Part shown: positions 47,801 through 54,596 of the stretch, piece by piece
How the letters are laid out: each line of letters starts with the position of its first letter
Position numbering within the stretch: the first letter of the stretch is position 1
Assembly (NCBI GenBank): GCA_016787225.1
Contig: JAEUUY010000006.1
Coordinates: forward strand, 143,700 to 207,699
DNA: 64,000 nucleotides
DNA from: Chitinophagales bacterium
GTDB lineage: Bacteria; Bacteroidota; Bacteroidia; Chitinophagales; JADJOU01
Direction: 5' to 3'
The notes under the pieces: model-generated
Told to the model about the DNA's origin: nothing
Seen by the model: only the letters and a program-made list of their open reading frames with translations
Database searches by the model: none
Made by a program: the position numbers and the translations under genes

Positions 47801-48114
47801 TACAGATTCGCGATATTTGCGATGCTATTCGCCTAAAATGGATAGCAACAAAACTCGGTATGGAAAGGATAAGTATCAAGAATGGACGAATGCGATGTTA
47901 CTTAGTTCAGAGTCAAGAATCTGAGTTTTATCAATCCGAAATTTTTGGAAAAATACTCAATTATCTCGCACAATATCCCGTGGGGAGTTCAATGAAACAA
48001 ACCAGTCAATATATTATACTGGAATTCTCAATCTTTAAGAATTGTGTAGAGGCTAAGGATAAGTTAGAGCATATATTAAATTGTGCAATGGATTTAGCGG
48101 ATGCTAAAGTGTAA
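44833..48114 (+). CDS. mfd: Transcription-repair coupling factor Mfd
   Basis: Mfd displaces stalled RNA polymerase and recruits UvrA. The 1093-residue protein has the UvrB-like N-terminal module (LSDWIHFLEELEYERTNYVYEYG). The RNA-polymerase-interacting domain follows (LVPGDYVTHIDHGVGRFSGLEKLEV). The RecG-like translocase has GDVGFGKTEVAIRAAF near 556, IIDEEQKFGVQ near 657, LTATPIPRTLQ and HQLRGRVGRSDRKAY. The C-terminal TRCF domain (NVYTELNQIKTEKELVNY) completes it. With uvrA and a UvrD/PcrA helicase in the same window, the excision-repair set is well represented, though not clustered. Confidence 0.96.
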   Translation: MQNLISQYNLDSRIDLLGKAELNLSKTSFDALVYYHTIKKNKGRHLFFLNTEEDAKNLLHDLQCLNVECECVLLEPSFTIKNNHLEPTRHKQILRQRAFESFRQLPEIVLIAYPLSLIENTLICSSQDLRRQVKTGQEIKLSDWIHFLEELEYERTNYVYEYGQYAIRGNIIDIYSFAHQHPLRIELFDIAIEEIREFDIESQQSILLRKEAVISPSPSFIARNRKTEKIHPFHLIRKEDTIWVEQFFYQKLTRELESIKALDSVDFNEIIIESQIPNIHSQPQVFSLIHPEDLLKNTVQPTPIIHKNFNKLHQTLSELKNGGYQIYIQSEDENQHDRYRAIFHDLGESIPFMELNHELSKGFVDTTQKVAVFTTHEIFARRMRDSLSTQTNISAQAQLLKSIKELVPGDYVTHIDHGVGRFSGLEKLEVGGHIQEAVRLIYANNDILYVHINSIHKISKYVGKEGSEPRMHRLGSDTWENTKRKTKKKIKDIAEDLIKLYAKRKASKGFAFSPDTYLQLELESSFEYEDTPDQAQATLDVKTDMEKEIPMDRLICGDVGFGKTEVAIRAAFKAVADSKQVAVLVPTTLLAFQHYHTFKRRLENLPCNIEFINRFKTTKEKNEILKRLELGQVDILIGTHAIVGKNVKFKDLGLLIIDEEQKFGVQVKEKLKELKLNVDTLTLTATPIPRTLQFSLLGARDYSLIQTPPPNRQSVYTEQTVLDPEYLKEIIQNEVGRGGQVFFVHNKVKDLFQMKEMLQTILPNLDIALAHGQLEGEVIEQTIMDFIEKKYDVLLSTNIIESGIDISNVNTIIINNAHQFGLSDLHQLRGRVGRSDRKAYCYLLSPPYSTLTSDAKQRLNAMEQNAELGSGFQIAMRDLDLRGAGNLLGGEQSGFISDIGYDTFMKILDEAITELKEVDYKDLYTDEKKEKIYVKECQIETDYDMYIPDKYITGSQERLNVYTELNQIKTEKELVNYLAKLKDIYGKLPLQIRDICDAIRLKWIATKLGMERISIKNGRMRCYLVQSQESEFYQSEIFGKILNYLAQYPVGSSMKQTSQYIILEFSIFKNCVEAKDKLEHILNCAMDLADAKV

Positions 48115-48130
48115 CCAAGGTATACTTTAT

Positions 48131-48179
48131 TGTAATAGTTTAGATTTAACAACCGTCAGATTAAATCTAAACTATTACA
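48131..48179. terminator. Perfect 19-bp hairpin between convergent genes
   Basis: TGTAATAGTTTAGATTTAA (48131-48149) and its exact complement (48161-48179) with an 11-nt loop. It sits between the ends of mfd and the OmpA-TonB gene. It could end transcription on both strands, although no T-tract follows either arm. Confidence 0.55.
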
Positions 48180-48204
48180 TTTATTGAGTGTTTTTCAGCA
48201 AACC

Positions 48205-49830
48205 CTAATTGCGTCCATAAAGAGTTAAAATTTGATTTTTTACTTCGTCCTTAGTTGTTTCTTTATAATTGTCGAGGATTATTGACTTTTGTGAAGTATT
48301 CGCAGATAAGAGTGTTGATAGCATTTTCCCTTCCACCATTTTAATGCCGAGCACGTAGACTTCTTGATTTAATCCCATATTTCTAAAATTGAATTTAGAG
48401 TTAGTTCTATATTCATTTTGAAACAATGATTTTTGTTGCTTCATTATGACATACACTTTAACATAGTCTATAGTATTGGCATCTACTATAAAGTTTGTCA
48501 TTTGATTTCTGTCAAACTTATCTACGTTTATCCACCCTAGATTGGCACTTGTTATTACATAGTAACCAAAATCAACAATAGCTTGAGCCGCTTCTTTTCT
48601 GGCGATCATTTCTTGTTCCTCCCGAACCTTTCGAATACTATCCGTTCCTTTATCTACATTATAGTCACTCACATCGCCGCCTATCGAAGTGATATTCATG
48701 CCTCCAAAAGGCTCTCTAGTTATTTTAAATGGAACAGCAATAGTGTAAGTATAATCTATCGGTTTGTCATCAAGCATGGCTGGTGTCCAACGAGGCATAA
48801 GCTCCACCAGTCGCAGTGCTTCTTTGTCCAAGGAGCTCTCTACTCCTTTTATTAGTTTAGGCTCAAAAATTTCACCTTTTTCAGTGATTAGAAATTTAAT
48901 TTTAACTTCACCCTCTACTCCTTTTGTAAATGCTCTTGTCGGATATCGACGGTTTTGTTGAATAAAATGCTTTAATGATTCTTGACCCTCCGCAAATATT
49001 GGAAGAGTTTTTCTAGAAATAACTTTACCTGGCTTTTCATAAGATGTTTTCCAGTTGATAGTTCCTTTTTCTTTGACACCATAAAACGTGGACATTCCTG
49101 TCTGGCAATTATTGCAAGGGACGCTTATCCTTATGTTTCCTCCTTTTCTGACTGCTACATTTTGATTGTTTTCATTGGCTTCGATTTGAATCATTCCTCC
49201 TGACTCTAGCGCTTGTCCATCGCTGCGGGTACTTAGACCCTTTTCTAGAAAATCTAGCATAGTTATATACTCATTGACTTTTATAGTTACTGTTTCGGCT
49301 AATTCGCCAGTATTCATATTGTACAATGAGCGCCCCTTAATAAAAATTTTTGTGCCATTTCTACAAACAATTGTAGTATCCATAGTAGCATCTATGGTAA
49401 AGACGCTAGGTGTATCTGGTGCCTCGAGCGGATTAAAATTCTCAAATTCAGATGATCGTATAATAACATCTACTCGTCGAAACTCGGCCTCAGCATCAGG
49501 TGTTAATGACGTCATTTTTTCACCAAAAAACCTAACTTCGATATTTTTCTCCGCAAATCCAAGTGACGCAATAATACTCCTTACTGCCTCTGCACGGCTT
49601 TGAGATAAGTTTAAATTTTTATCTTCTGCACCGAGTTTATTGGCATATCCTAAAACAAGGATTGAGACTGACCTGTCTTGTTGTGTTAGCTCTGAACGAA
49701 GCTTAGACTCTTCATTGGTATTTAGCGTAGAACTATTGTTTTCAAAATAGTATTTCTTTCGCAGCTCCTGTTGAGCTATAAAAACCGAAGGAACTAGAAA
49801 CAAAGAAACTAAAATGGGCAAGCGGTACAT
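48205..49830 (-). CDS. Exported OmpA-like / TonB C-terminal domain fusion protein
   Basis: A 541-residue protein with a signal peptide (LPILVSLFLVPSVFIAQ). Residues about 28-128 form an OmpA-like peptidoglycan-binding domain (SSTLNTNEESKLRSELTQQDRSV, LSQSRAEAVRSIIASLGF, EAEFRRVDVII). A middle part follows. A TonB C-terminal-like module is at about 285-370 (LKHFIQQNRRYPTRAFTKGVEGEVKIKFLITEKGEI ... KEALRLVELMPRWTPAMLD). After it comes a further ~170-residue region. It lacks the transmembrane helix and proline-rich segment of a true TonB. A role linking the wall to the outer membrane is inferred. Confidence 0.82.
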   Translation of the reverse strand: MYRLPILVSLFLVPSVFIAQQELRKKYYFENNSSTLNTNEESKLRSELTQQDRSVSILVLGYANKLGAEDKNLNLSQSRAEAVRSIIASLGFAEKNIEVRFFGEKMTSLTPDAEAEFRRVDVIIRSSEFENFNPLEAPDTPSVFTIDATMDTTIVCRNGTKIFIKGRSLYNMNTGELAETVTIKVNEYITMLDFLEKGLSTRSDGQALESGGMIQIEANENNQNVAVRKGGNIRISVPCNNCQTGMSTFYGVKEKGTINWKTSYEKPGKVISRKTLPIFAEGQESLKHFIQQNRRYPTRAFTKGVEGEVKIKFLITEKGEIFEPKLIKGVESSLDKEALRLVELMPRWTPAMLDDKPIDYTYTIAVPFKITREPFGGMNITSIGGDVSDYNVDKGTDSIRKVREEQEMIARKEAAQAIVDFGYYVITSANLGWINVDKFDRNQMTNFIVDANTIDYVKVYVIMKQQKSLFQNEYRTNSKFNFRNMGLNQEVYVLGIKMVEGKMLSTLLSANTSQKSIILDNYKETTKDEVKNQILTLYGRN

Positions 49831-49869
49831 AGAGCAGATATTTTGGTTTAAACAAAACTCAAACTGCCC

Positions 49870-50096
49870 TTTTTTAGTATAAAATTTAACAATTAAGCCT
49901 CAGTTCGCCGTAGTCTATAGTTAAATTCGTGCAGGGTTTGGCGAAGTCTTTGACTTCGTCAGTGCGTTAGTAAATTTGTAATTTACAAAATAAAAAGGCT
50001 ATATTCGTATTCTGATAAATATGAAGAATGAAATCGGAGATTTCGATACACTGCGACGTAGTCGTGAGACTACGCCGAACAGAGCAAGAAAACATT
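49870..50096. repeat. Palindrome-rich intergenic repeat region
   Basis: The gap upstream of the OmpA-TonB gene holds several short inverted repeats: GCGAAGTC ... GACTTCG near 49940, GTAAATT ... AATTTAC near 49971-49987 and CGTAGTC ... GACTACG near 50055. No gene is visible. The words resemble dispersed intergenic repeats of Bacteroidota. Confidence 0.45.
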
Positions 50097-50843
50097 TTAT
50101 ATACTACTACGAGTCAAATACATTTTCTTTATAGCTTCAAATACCAAATCCTTTTGCCTCTGAACACCCTCCTCATCGTTATTGAGGGATTCTACTATAG
50201 GTAAAAAATCGAGATAAATCTTACCTGGTCGTATTAATAAAGTATTTCTTGGCCACAGGTTTTCGGCTCCATACATGACGAAAGGTACTATAGGAATACC
50301 TGTAGCGCAAGAAGTGTTGTAGGCGCCATCTTTGAAGGGCAGCAATGGCTCATCGGTTGTATTGGTTTTTCCTTCTGAGAATACCACCATAGAATATCCT
50401 TCCTTCATTTTTTCGATTAATTGTTCCATAGACTTTTTTCGCGAGTCTTTGTCTTCTCTTTTTACAGGAATGTAAAGCCTTTTGAGAATGAATCCCATGA
50501 AGGGCCATTTTAAGATTTCTGCCTTGCCTATAAATTTTTTATAATTATAAATAAAGCCTCCAGATATGATAGCATCTAAGAAAGATCGATGATTGCCGAC
50601 AAAAATATATTGTGTATGAGGGTCAAAGTTTTCTCTTCCTGATTCTACAACTCGGATGCCCCATAAAAAGGCAGAAATTCTTCCGATGATAGTCGGCAAC
50701 TGATGGGTCCAGCGATACAAGGTGGGATGGCCTGATAAAAGGAAGAAGTACATAAAAGGAAAAAACAAAATATTGAGAGCCAGAAAACTAAGCCCACACC
50801 AAAGTGTCCATGGTATAAGATAAAATCTTTTGAGATAGATCAT
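50097..50843 (-). CDS. plsC: 1-acyl-sn-glycerol-3-phosphate acyltransferase (PlsC family)
   Basis: PlsC converts lysophosphatidic acid to phosphatidic acid at the inner membrane. The 248-residue protein has one or two N-terminal membrane segments (PWTLWCGLSFLALNILFFPF). The acyltransferase motif I NHRSFLDA (His85, Asp90) is followed by motif III-like VVFSEGKT and motif IV (IPIVPFVMYGAEN). ATG 50843 is preferred; the frame is open to a TTG two codons upstream. No partner gene is adjacent. Confidence 0.9.
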   Translation of the reverse strand: MIYLKRFYLIPWTLWCGLSFLALNILFFPFMYFFLLSGHPTLYRWTHQLPTIIGRISAFLWGIRVVESGRENFDPHTQYIFVGNHRSFLDAIISGGFIYNYKKFIGKAEILKWPFMGFILKRLYIPVKREDKDSRKKSMEQLIEKMKEGYSMVVFSEGKTNTTDEPLLPFKDGAYNTSCATGIPIVPFVMYGAENLWPRNTLLIRPGKIYLDFLPIVESLNNDEEGVQRQKDLVFEAIKKMYLTRSSI

Positions 50844-50908
50844 AGTCAAAATAATAAGGTAAAGGTAATAGGTATCTAGATTTTAGGCAAGAATTAATTT
50901 TTCTCATG

Positions 50909-50916
50909 TAATTTTG
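50909..50916 (+). promoter_or_regulatory. -7 element upstream of the small His/Cys protein gene
   Basis: TAATTTTG, an exact TAnnTTTG match, ending 8 bp before the ATG at 50925. No good -33 box is visible at the right distance. Confidence 0.35.
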
Positions 50917-50924
50917 GCACCTAA

Positions 50925-51236
50925 ATGCTGAACAAGAAGTCTTTTATTGCGGTTTTTCTACTTTCCCTGTTCATATATCCGCAGGTAGAGAAGTTTGCGC
51001 ATACTCATCATTTAGAGAAAAAAACAAGATTTCAAAATACGTCCAAGTGTCAGATAAATGAAGCACAAGAAGAATGTGCTATTTGCGACTTTGAGTTTTC
51101 TATTTTCCAAGTAGCTATTTTATCGTATAACTTCTGTTTTGATATTCAGAAAGAGATTGAGTATTTATCAAGTTATAGGACTCTTGTTTTAGATGCATGT
51201 ATTCATCATTCACTCCGAGGGCCACCTCTTGGTTAG
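50925..51236 (+). CDS. Small exported His/Cys-containing protein of a metal-uptake-type cluster
   Basis: A 103-residue protein with an N-terminal hydrophobic signal (SFIAVFLLSLFIYPQ) followed by AHTHHLEKK, a cluster of three His, then CAICDFEF and a C-terminal HHSLRGPPLG. Short proteins of this design occur just upstream of TonB-dependent receptors for divalent metals in Bacteroidota. The His/Cys content fits binding of zinc or copper, but no direct evidence of a metal exists here. It is followed after 166 bp by the His-rich lipoprotein and then the receptor. Confidence 0.62.
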   Translation: MLNKKSFIAVFLLSLFIYPQVEKFAHTHHLEKKTRFQNTSKCQINEAQEECAICDFEFSIFQVAILSYNFCFDIQKEIEYLSSYRTLVLDACIHHSLRGPPLG

Positions 51237-51402
51237 ACTTAATCCAAAGTCAATGTTATCTTTAAGCTTATTTTAAAACTACACTGTCCGAGAAAAGGAT
51301 AACTGTTTTTTATCATAAGCTTTCTTAAAATCCTTTATTTGCCATTATTACCACGATAGTGAATACAGGAAATCAATTTAATTATTTCTTAAAACAAATC
51401 AA

Positions 51403-51954
51403 ATGAAAAATTTATTTTATTCCATTTTTATTATAACATCATCATTACTATTCACAACGAGTTGTAAAAAAGACGACCATAACCATAGTGATCATGATAG
51501 CATCAATCGTGTCATATATGAATTAAAGGCTGGTACAGAAACCATCTCCTTAAGTTTTAATGACCCTGATGGCGATGGTGGAGCGGCTCCAGTTATTGTA
51601 GGGGGCACACTAAAAGCCAATACGACTTATACTGGTAGCATAAAACTTTATACCCTTCACGATAATCACTATGATGATTTAACTAGTGAAATATTATCGG
51701 AAGGCACTAAACATCAATTTTTCTTTAGTTCAACAGCGGCAGGTGTTGTAGTTACTTATGATGATAAAGATGCTGCGAATAATCCAATTGGCCTCACAAA
51801 CAATCTAAAAACAGCCGCAGCTGGTACCGGGACATTAAAAGTGATTTTAAAACACGAGCCCAATAAGTCTGCTGCAGGTGTGGCTGGCGGCGATGTGACC
51901 AATGCAGGAGGCGAAACAGATGTAGATATTAGCTTTCCAATCACAGTAAACTAA
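51403..51954 (+). CDS. His-rich lipoprotein, type 1 periplasmic binding fold-like family
   Basis: A 183-residue lipoprotein: signal YSIFIITSSLLFTTSC, then the charged DDHNHSDHDS metal-ligand-like segment. The mature part has two beta-strand repeats, SLSFNDPDGDGGAAP and LKVILKHEPNKSAAGVAGGD, and ends in DVTNAGGETDVDISFPI. The HEPNKSAAGV ... TNAGGETD pattern recurs in Bacteroidota lipoproteins paired with TonB-dependent receptors. A role in capturing ligand for the receptor is likely. It ends 3 bp before the receptor start. Confidence 0.75.
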   Translation: MKNLFYSIFIITSSLLFTTSCKKDDHNHSDHDSINRVIYELKAGTETISLSFNDPDGDGGAAPVIVGGTLKANTTYTGSIKLYTLHDNHYDDLTSEILSEGTKHQFFFSSTAAGVVVTYDDKDAANNPIGLTNNLKTAAAGTGTLKVILKHEPNKSAAGVAGGDVTNAGGETDVDISFPITVN

Positions 51955-51957
51955 TTT

Positions 51958-54249
51958 ATTACGAAAAAATTAGTTCTAGTTTTTTTTCTACTGTGTAGCG
52001 GGGCGGTGTTATCAAAGTCCCGCTCTTATTTGCTTCGTGGATTAGTTCTTGATGCCATAACCAAGAGCCCTTTATCGCAAGTAAGTTGTAATATAGTAGA
52101 ATTAAACCTTATAACTCAGACAGATTCCAAGGGAGCGTTTTTTCTAAGAATATCTACAGATAAGGAGTTTCATCTCAGTCTTTCCCATCTAGGCTGTCAT
52201 ACAGAAACCCATCACCTTGATCTAAAAACGGACACATCTATAGTATTTTATCTTCATCACTATCATAAACATCTACAAGAAGTAAAAGTAGGTGCGAGAC
52301 GAAATCCTATGGTGGATATGGTATCACAAACGCAAATGGATGTATTGGCTAAAGAGAATTTGACGAATCTGCTAGAAAAAACGACAGGAGTTCGTTCTCT
52401 AAAAAACGGAAACAATATAGCCAAACCTATTGTGCAAGGACTCTATGGCAATAGATTGACCATTCTGAATCAAGGTTTAGCCCAGACAGGACAGCAGTGG
52501 GGCAATGACCACGCCCCTGAGATTGACCCATTAGCAGGCAATAAAATTCGAATAATTAAAGGCGTATCTTCCGTGGAATATAAGGGGGTAAATCTCGGTG
52601 CAATCATTTCTATAGAATCTAATCGATTTAGAGATGACCCACACCTGCATGGAAAAGCATCCAGTTTTTTTGAAACCAATGGATTGGGATTTGGAACAAA
52701 TATTCAGATTGAGAAAAATTCCCCAAGTCTTGCTTGGAGATTGACTGGTACCTACAAAAATACAGGCGATAAATCGACTGCAGATTATTATCTAAGAAAT
52801 ACGGGCAACAGAGAAATTAACTTTTCTGCTTTATTAGAAAAAACTTTGTTTAATACATGGAAAACGAATCTTTATCTAAGCAGCTTTAATACAGAGCTTG
52901 GAGTCTTAAGAGGATCTCATATTACCAATACGACGGACTTGAACGAAGCCATAGGTCGAGATCGTCCGTTTTTTACCGAAGATTTTTTTAGCAGAGAAAT
53001 AGCTCCTCCTAGACAAGAAGTAAGTCATCATTTATGGAAAATAACCAGCAGTAGAATATTAGACTCTAACAATGCTATATTTCTTATGTATGGAGGTCAG
53101 CTAAATAATAGAAAAGAATACGATATCAGACGAGGTGGACGATCCGAGATTCCAGCCCTATATATAATGCAGCATAGTCATTTCGCCGAACTGAAGTGGA
53201 CCAAATCTCGTAAAAATTCTATTACGAAATCGGGCTTACAACTTCAATATACAGAGAATATTAATCAACCAGAAACTGGTATTACACCATTAATACCAAA
53301 TTATAGTTCTATAGAGCCGTCAGTATTTATTACACATAGTCATAGCTATGATAACTCCAAGCTCGACTTAGGATTTCGGTATGATATGCAAAAGCTTCAC
53401 ATTTTCACTACGACACGAGTCATACCTCGACAGGACGTAGAATTTTCACATGTATTTCATAATGGTACAGGATCACTCTCTTATTTGTATCATCTAGACA
53501 AGAAAACCGACCTACTATTTAATACAGGTTTAACTATCCGAAATCCCGCCGTCAATGAGCTATATTCCTTTGGGCTTCATCAAGGGGTAGCTAGCATAGA
53601 AGAGGGCAATTCAAACTTGGCAGCTGAGAAGTCTTTTAAAACATCGCTTTCAATGCAAACGATATGGAATGAAAATTTATCTACAGAAGCTCAGATATAT
53701 TTTCATAATATCAATGATTTTATTTTTCTAAAGCCACAGTCGCAATCTCGACTAACCATTCGGGGAGCTTATCCCGTCTTTATATATGATCAAACCCATG
53801 CTCAGATATATGGACTAGATTTCAGAGGGAAATATAAAATAACTGAAGGACTGGATTTTACGTTAGATTATTCGTATTTAAAAGGCATGAATTTAACAGA
53901 AAATCTACCTTTGATTTTTATGCCTGCTAATCGTATTCGAGGCGAAGCAGAACTATCAACTCATAAATGGGGAAAGTGGGAAAACCCTTTATTAATCATT
54001 TCTGGACAATATACCTTTCGACAAAATAATCTCAAAGCTGGTCAAGACTTTATTCCTGCGCCAGAAGCCTATTTCTTGTTAGGAGGCAGAATATCCATAG
54101 AGCGCCAAATAAAGTCTGCCAGAATTCAAATCTATTTTCAAACGGAAAACCTACTCAATGCAAGGTATAGAGACTATTTAAATCGCTTGCGGTATTTTAC
54201 TGATGATTTGGGAAGAAATATTGCTATGGGAATTACCGTAAACTACTAA
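51958..54249 (+). CDS. TonB-dependent receptor
   Basis: An outer-membrane active transporter powered by TonB. In this reading of 763 residues, a signal peptide (TKKLVLVFFLLCSGAVLS) is followed by a carboxypeptidase-like extension (YLLRGLVLDAITKSPLSQVS) with the run LHHYHKH. The plug follows (MVDMVSQTQMDVLAKENLTNLLEKTTGV ... NKIRIIKGVSSVEYKG), then a 22-strand barrel. The barrel ends ENLLNARYRDYLNRLRYFTDDLGRNIAMGITVNY. The signal is only recovered with an ATT start at 51958: TAA of the preceding gene is in the same frame, no ATG/GTG/TTG lies between, and the first GTG (52006) would discard the signal. His-rich neighbours suggest a metal ligand. Confidence 0.88.
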   Translation: MTKKLVLVFFLLCSGAVLSKSRSYLLRGLVLDAITKSPLSQVSCNIVELNLITQTDSKGAFFLRISTDKEFHLSLSHLGCHTETHHLDLKTDTSIVFYLHHYHKHLQEVKVGARRNPMVDMVSQTQMDVLAKENLTNLLEKTTGVRSLKNGNNIAKPIVQGLYGNRLTILNQGLAQTGQQWGNDHAPEIDPLAGNKIRIIKGVSSVEYKGVNLGAIISIESNRFRDDPHLHGKASSFFETNGLGFGTNIQIEKNSPSLAWRLTGTYKNTGDKSTADYYLRNTGNREINFSALLEKTLFNTWKTNLYLSSFNTELGVLRGSHITNTTDLNEAIGRDRPFFTEDFFSREIAPPRQEVSHHLWKITSSRILDSNNAIFLMYGGQLNNRKEYDIRRGGRSEIPALYIMQHSHFAELKWTKSRKNSITKSGLQLQYTENINQPETGITPLIPNYSSIEPSVFITHSHSYDNSKLDLGFRYDMQKLHIFTTTRVIPRQDVEFSHVFHNGTGSLSYLYHLDKKTDLLFNTGLTIRNPAVNELYSFGLHQGVASIEEGNSNLAAEKSFKTSLSMQTIWNENLSTEAQIYFHNINDFIFLKPQSQSRLTIRGAYPVFIYDQTHAQIYGLDFRGKYKITEGLDFTLDYSYLKGMNLTENLPLIFMPANRIRGEAELSTHKWGKWENPLLIISGQYTFRQNNLKAGQDFIPAPEAYFLLGGRISIERQIKSARIQIYFQTENLLNARYRDYLNRLRYFTDDLGRNIAMGITVNY

Positions 54250-54596
54250 CTGCGCTTAGATTTAGGTACAGATTTTAAAACCAAGTCATAAGAATGGTCA
54301 ATCCATTCTCTTAGTGTCAGCCAGTCTAGTCCAGAATCTATCCAATGTATGGTATTCCAATGTTTCTTATTCATGTGGTAACCTGGTTTCACAAAATCAT
54401 ATTCTGCACGAAGTTCTTCTGCTCGTGTTGGATCACACTTAAGATTTAATCTTACATCATCTTCTACCAAATTCATCAGAATAAATATCTTGCCATAGAC
54501 CTTGGCTACCCATACTTTATCATCAAATGGAAAGTCTTCTTGCGTATAGGGAAGAGAGAGACAATAGTCTAAAATGGTAGTTTTTAGGGGGTGCAT
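54246..54596 (-). CDS. MmcQ/YjbR family DNA-binding protein
   Basis: A 116-residue small cytoplasmic protein of the MmcQ/YjbR fold. Hallmarks are the opening SLPYTQEDFPFDDKVWVAKVYGKIF, the central LKCDPTRAEELRAEYD and KPGYHMNKKHWNTI, a basic pocket for nucleic acid. Function is unclear in the family. Its start shares one base with the metH stop (TAATG), so it is translated from the metH transcript, and it overlaps the end of the convergent receptor gene by 4 bp. Confidence 0.88.
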   Translation of the reverse strand: MHPLKTTILDYCLSLPYTQEDFPFDDKVWVAKVYGKIFILMNLVEDDVRLNLKCDPTRAEELRAEYDFVKPGYHMNKKHWNTIHWIDSGLDWLTLREWIDHSYDLVLKSVPKSKRS

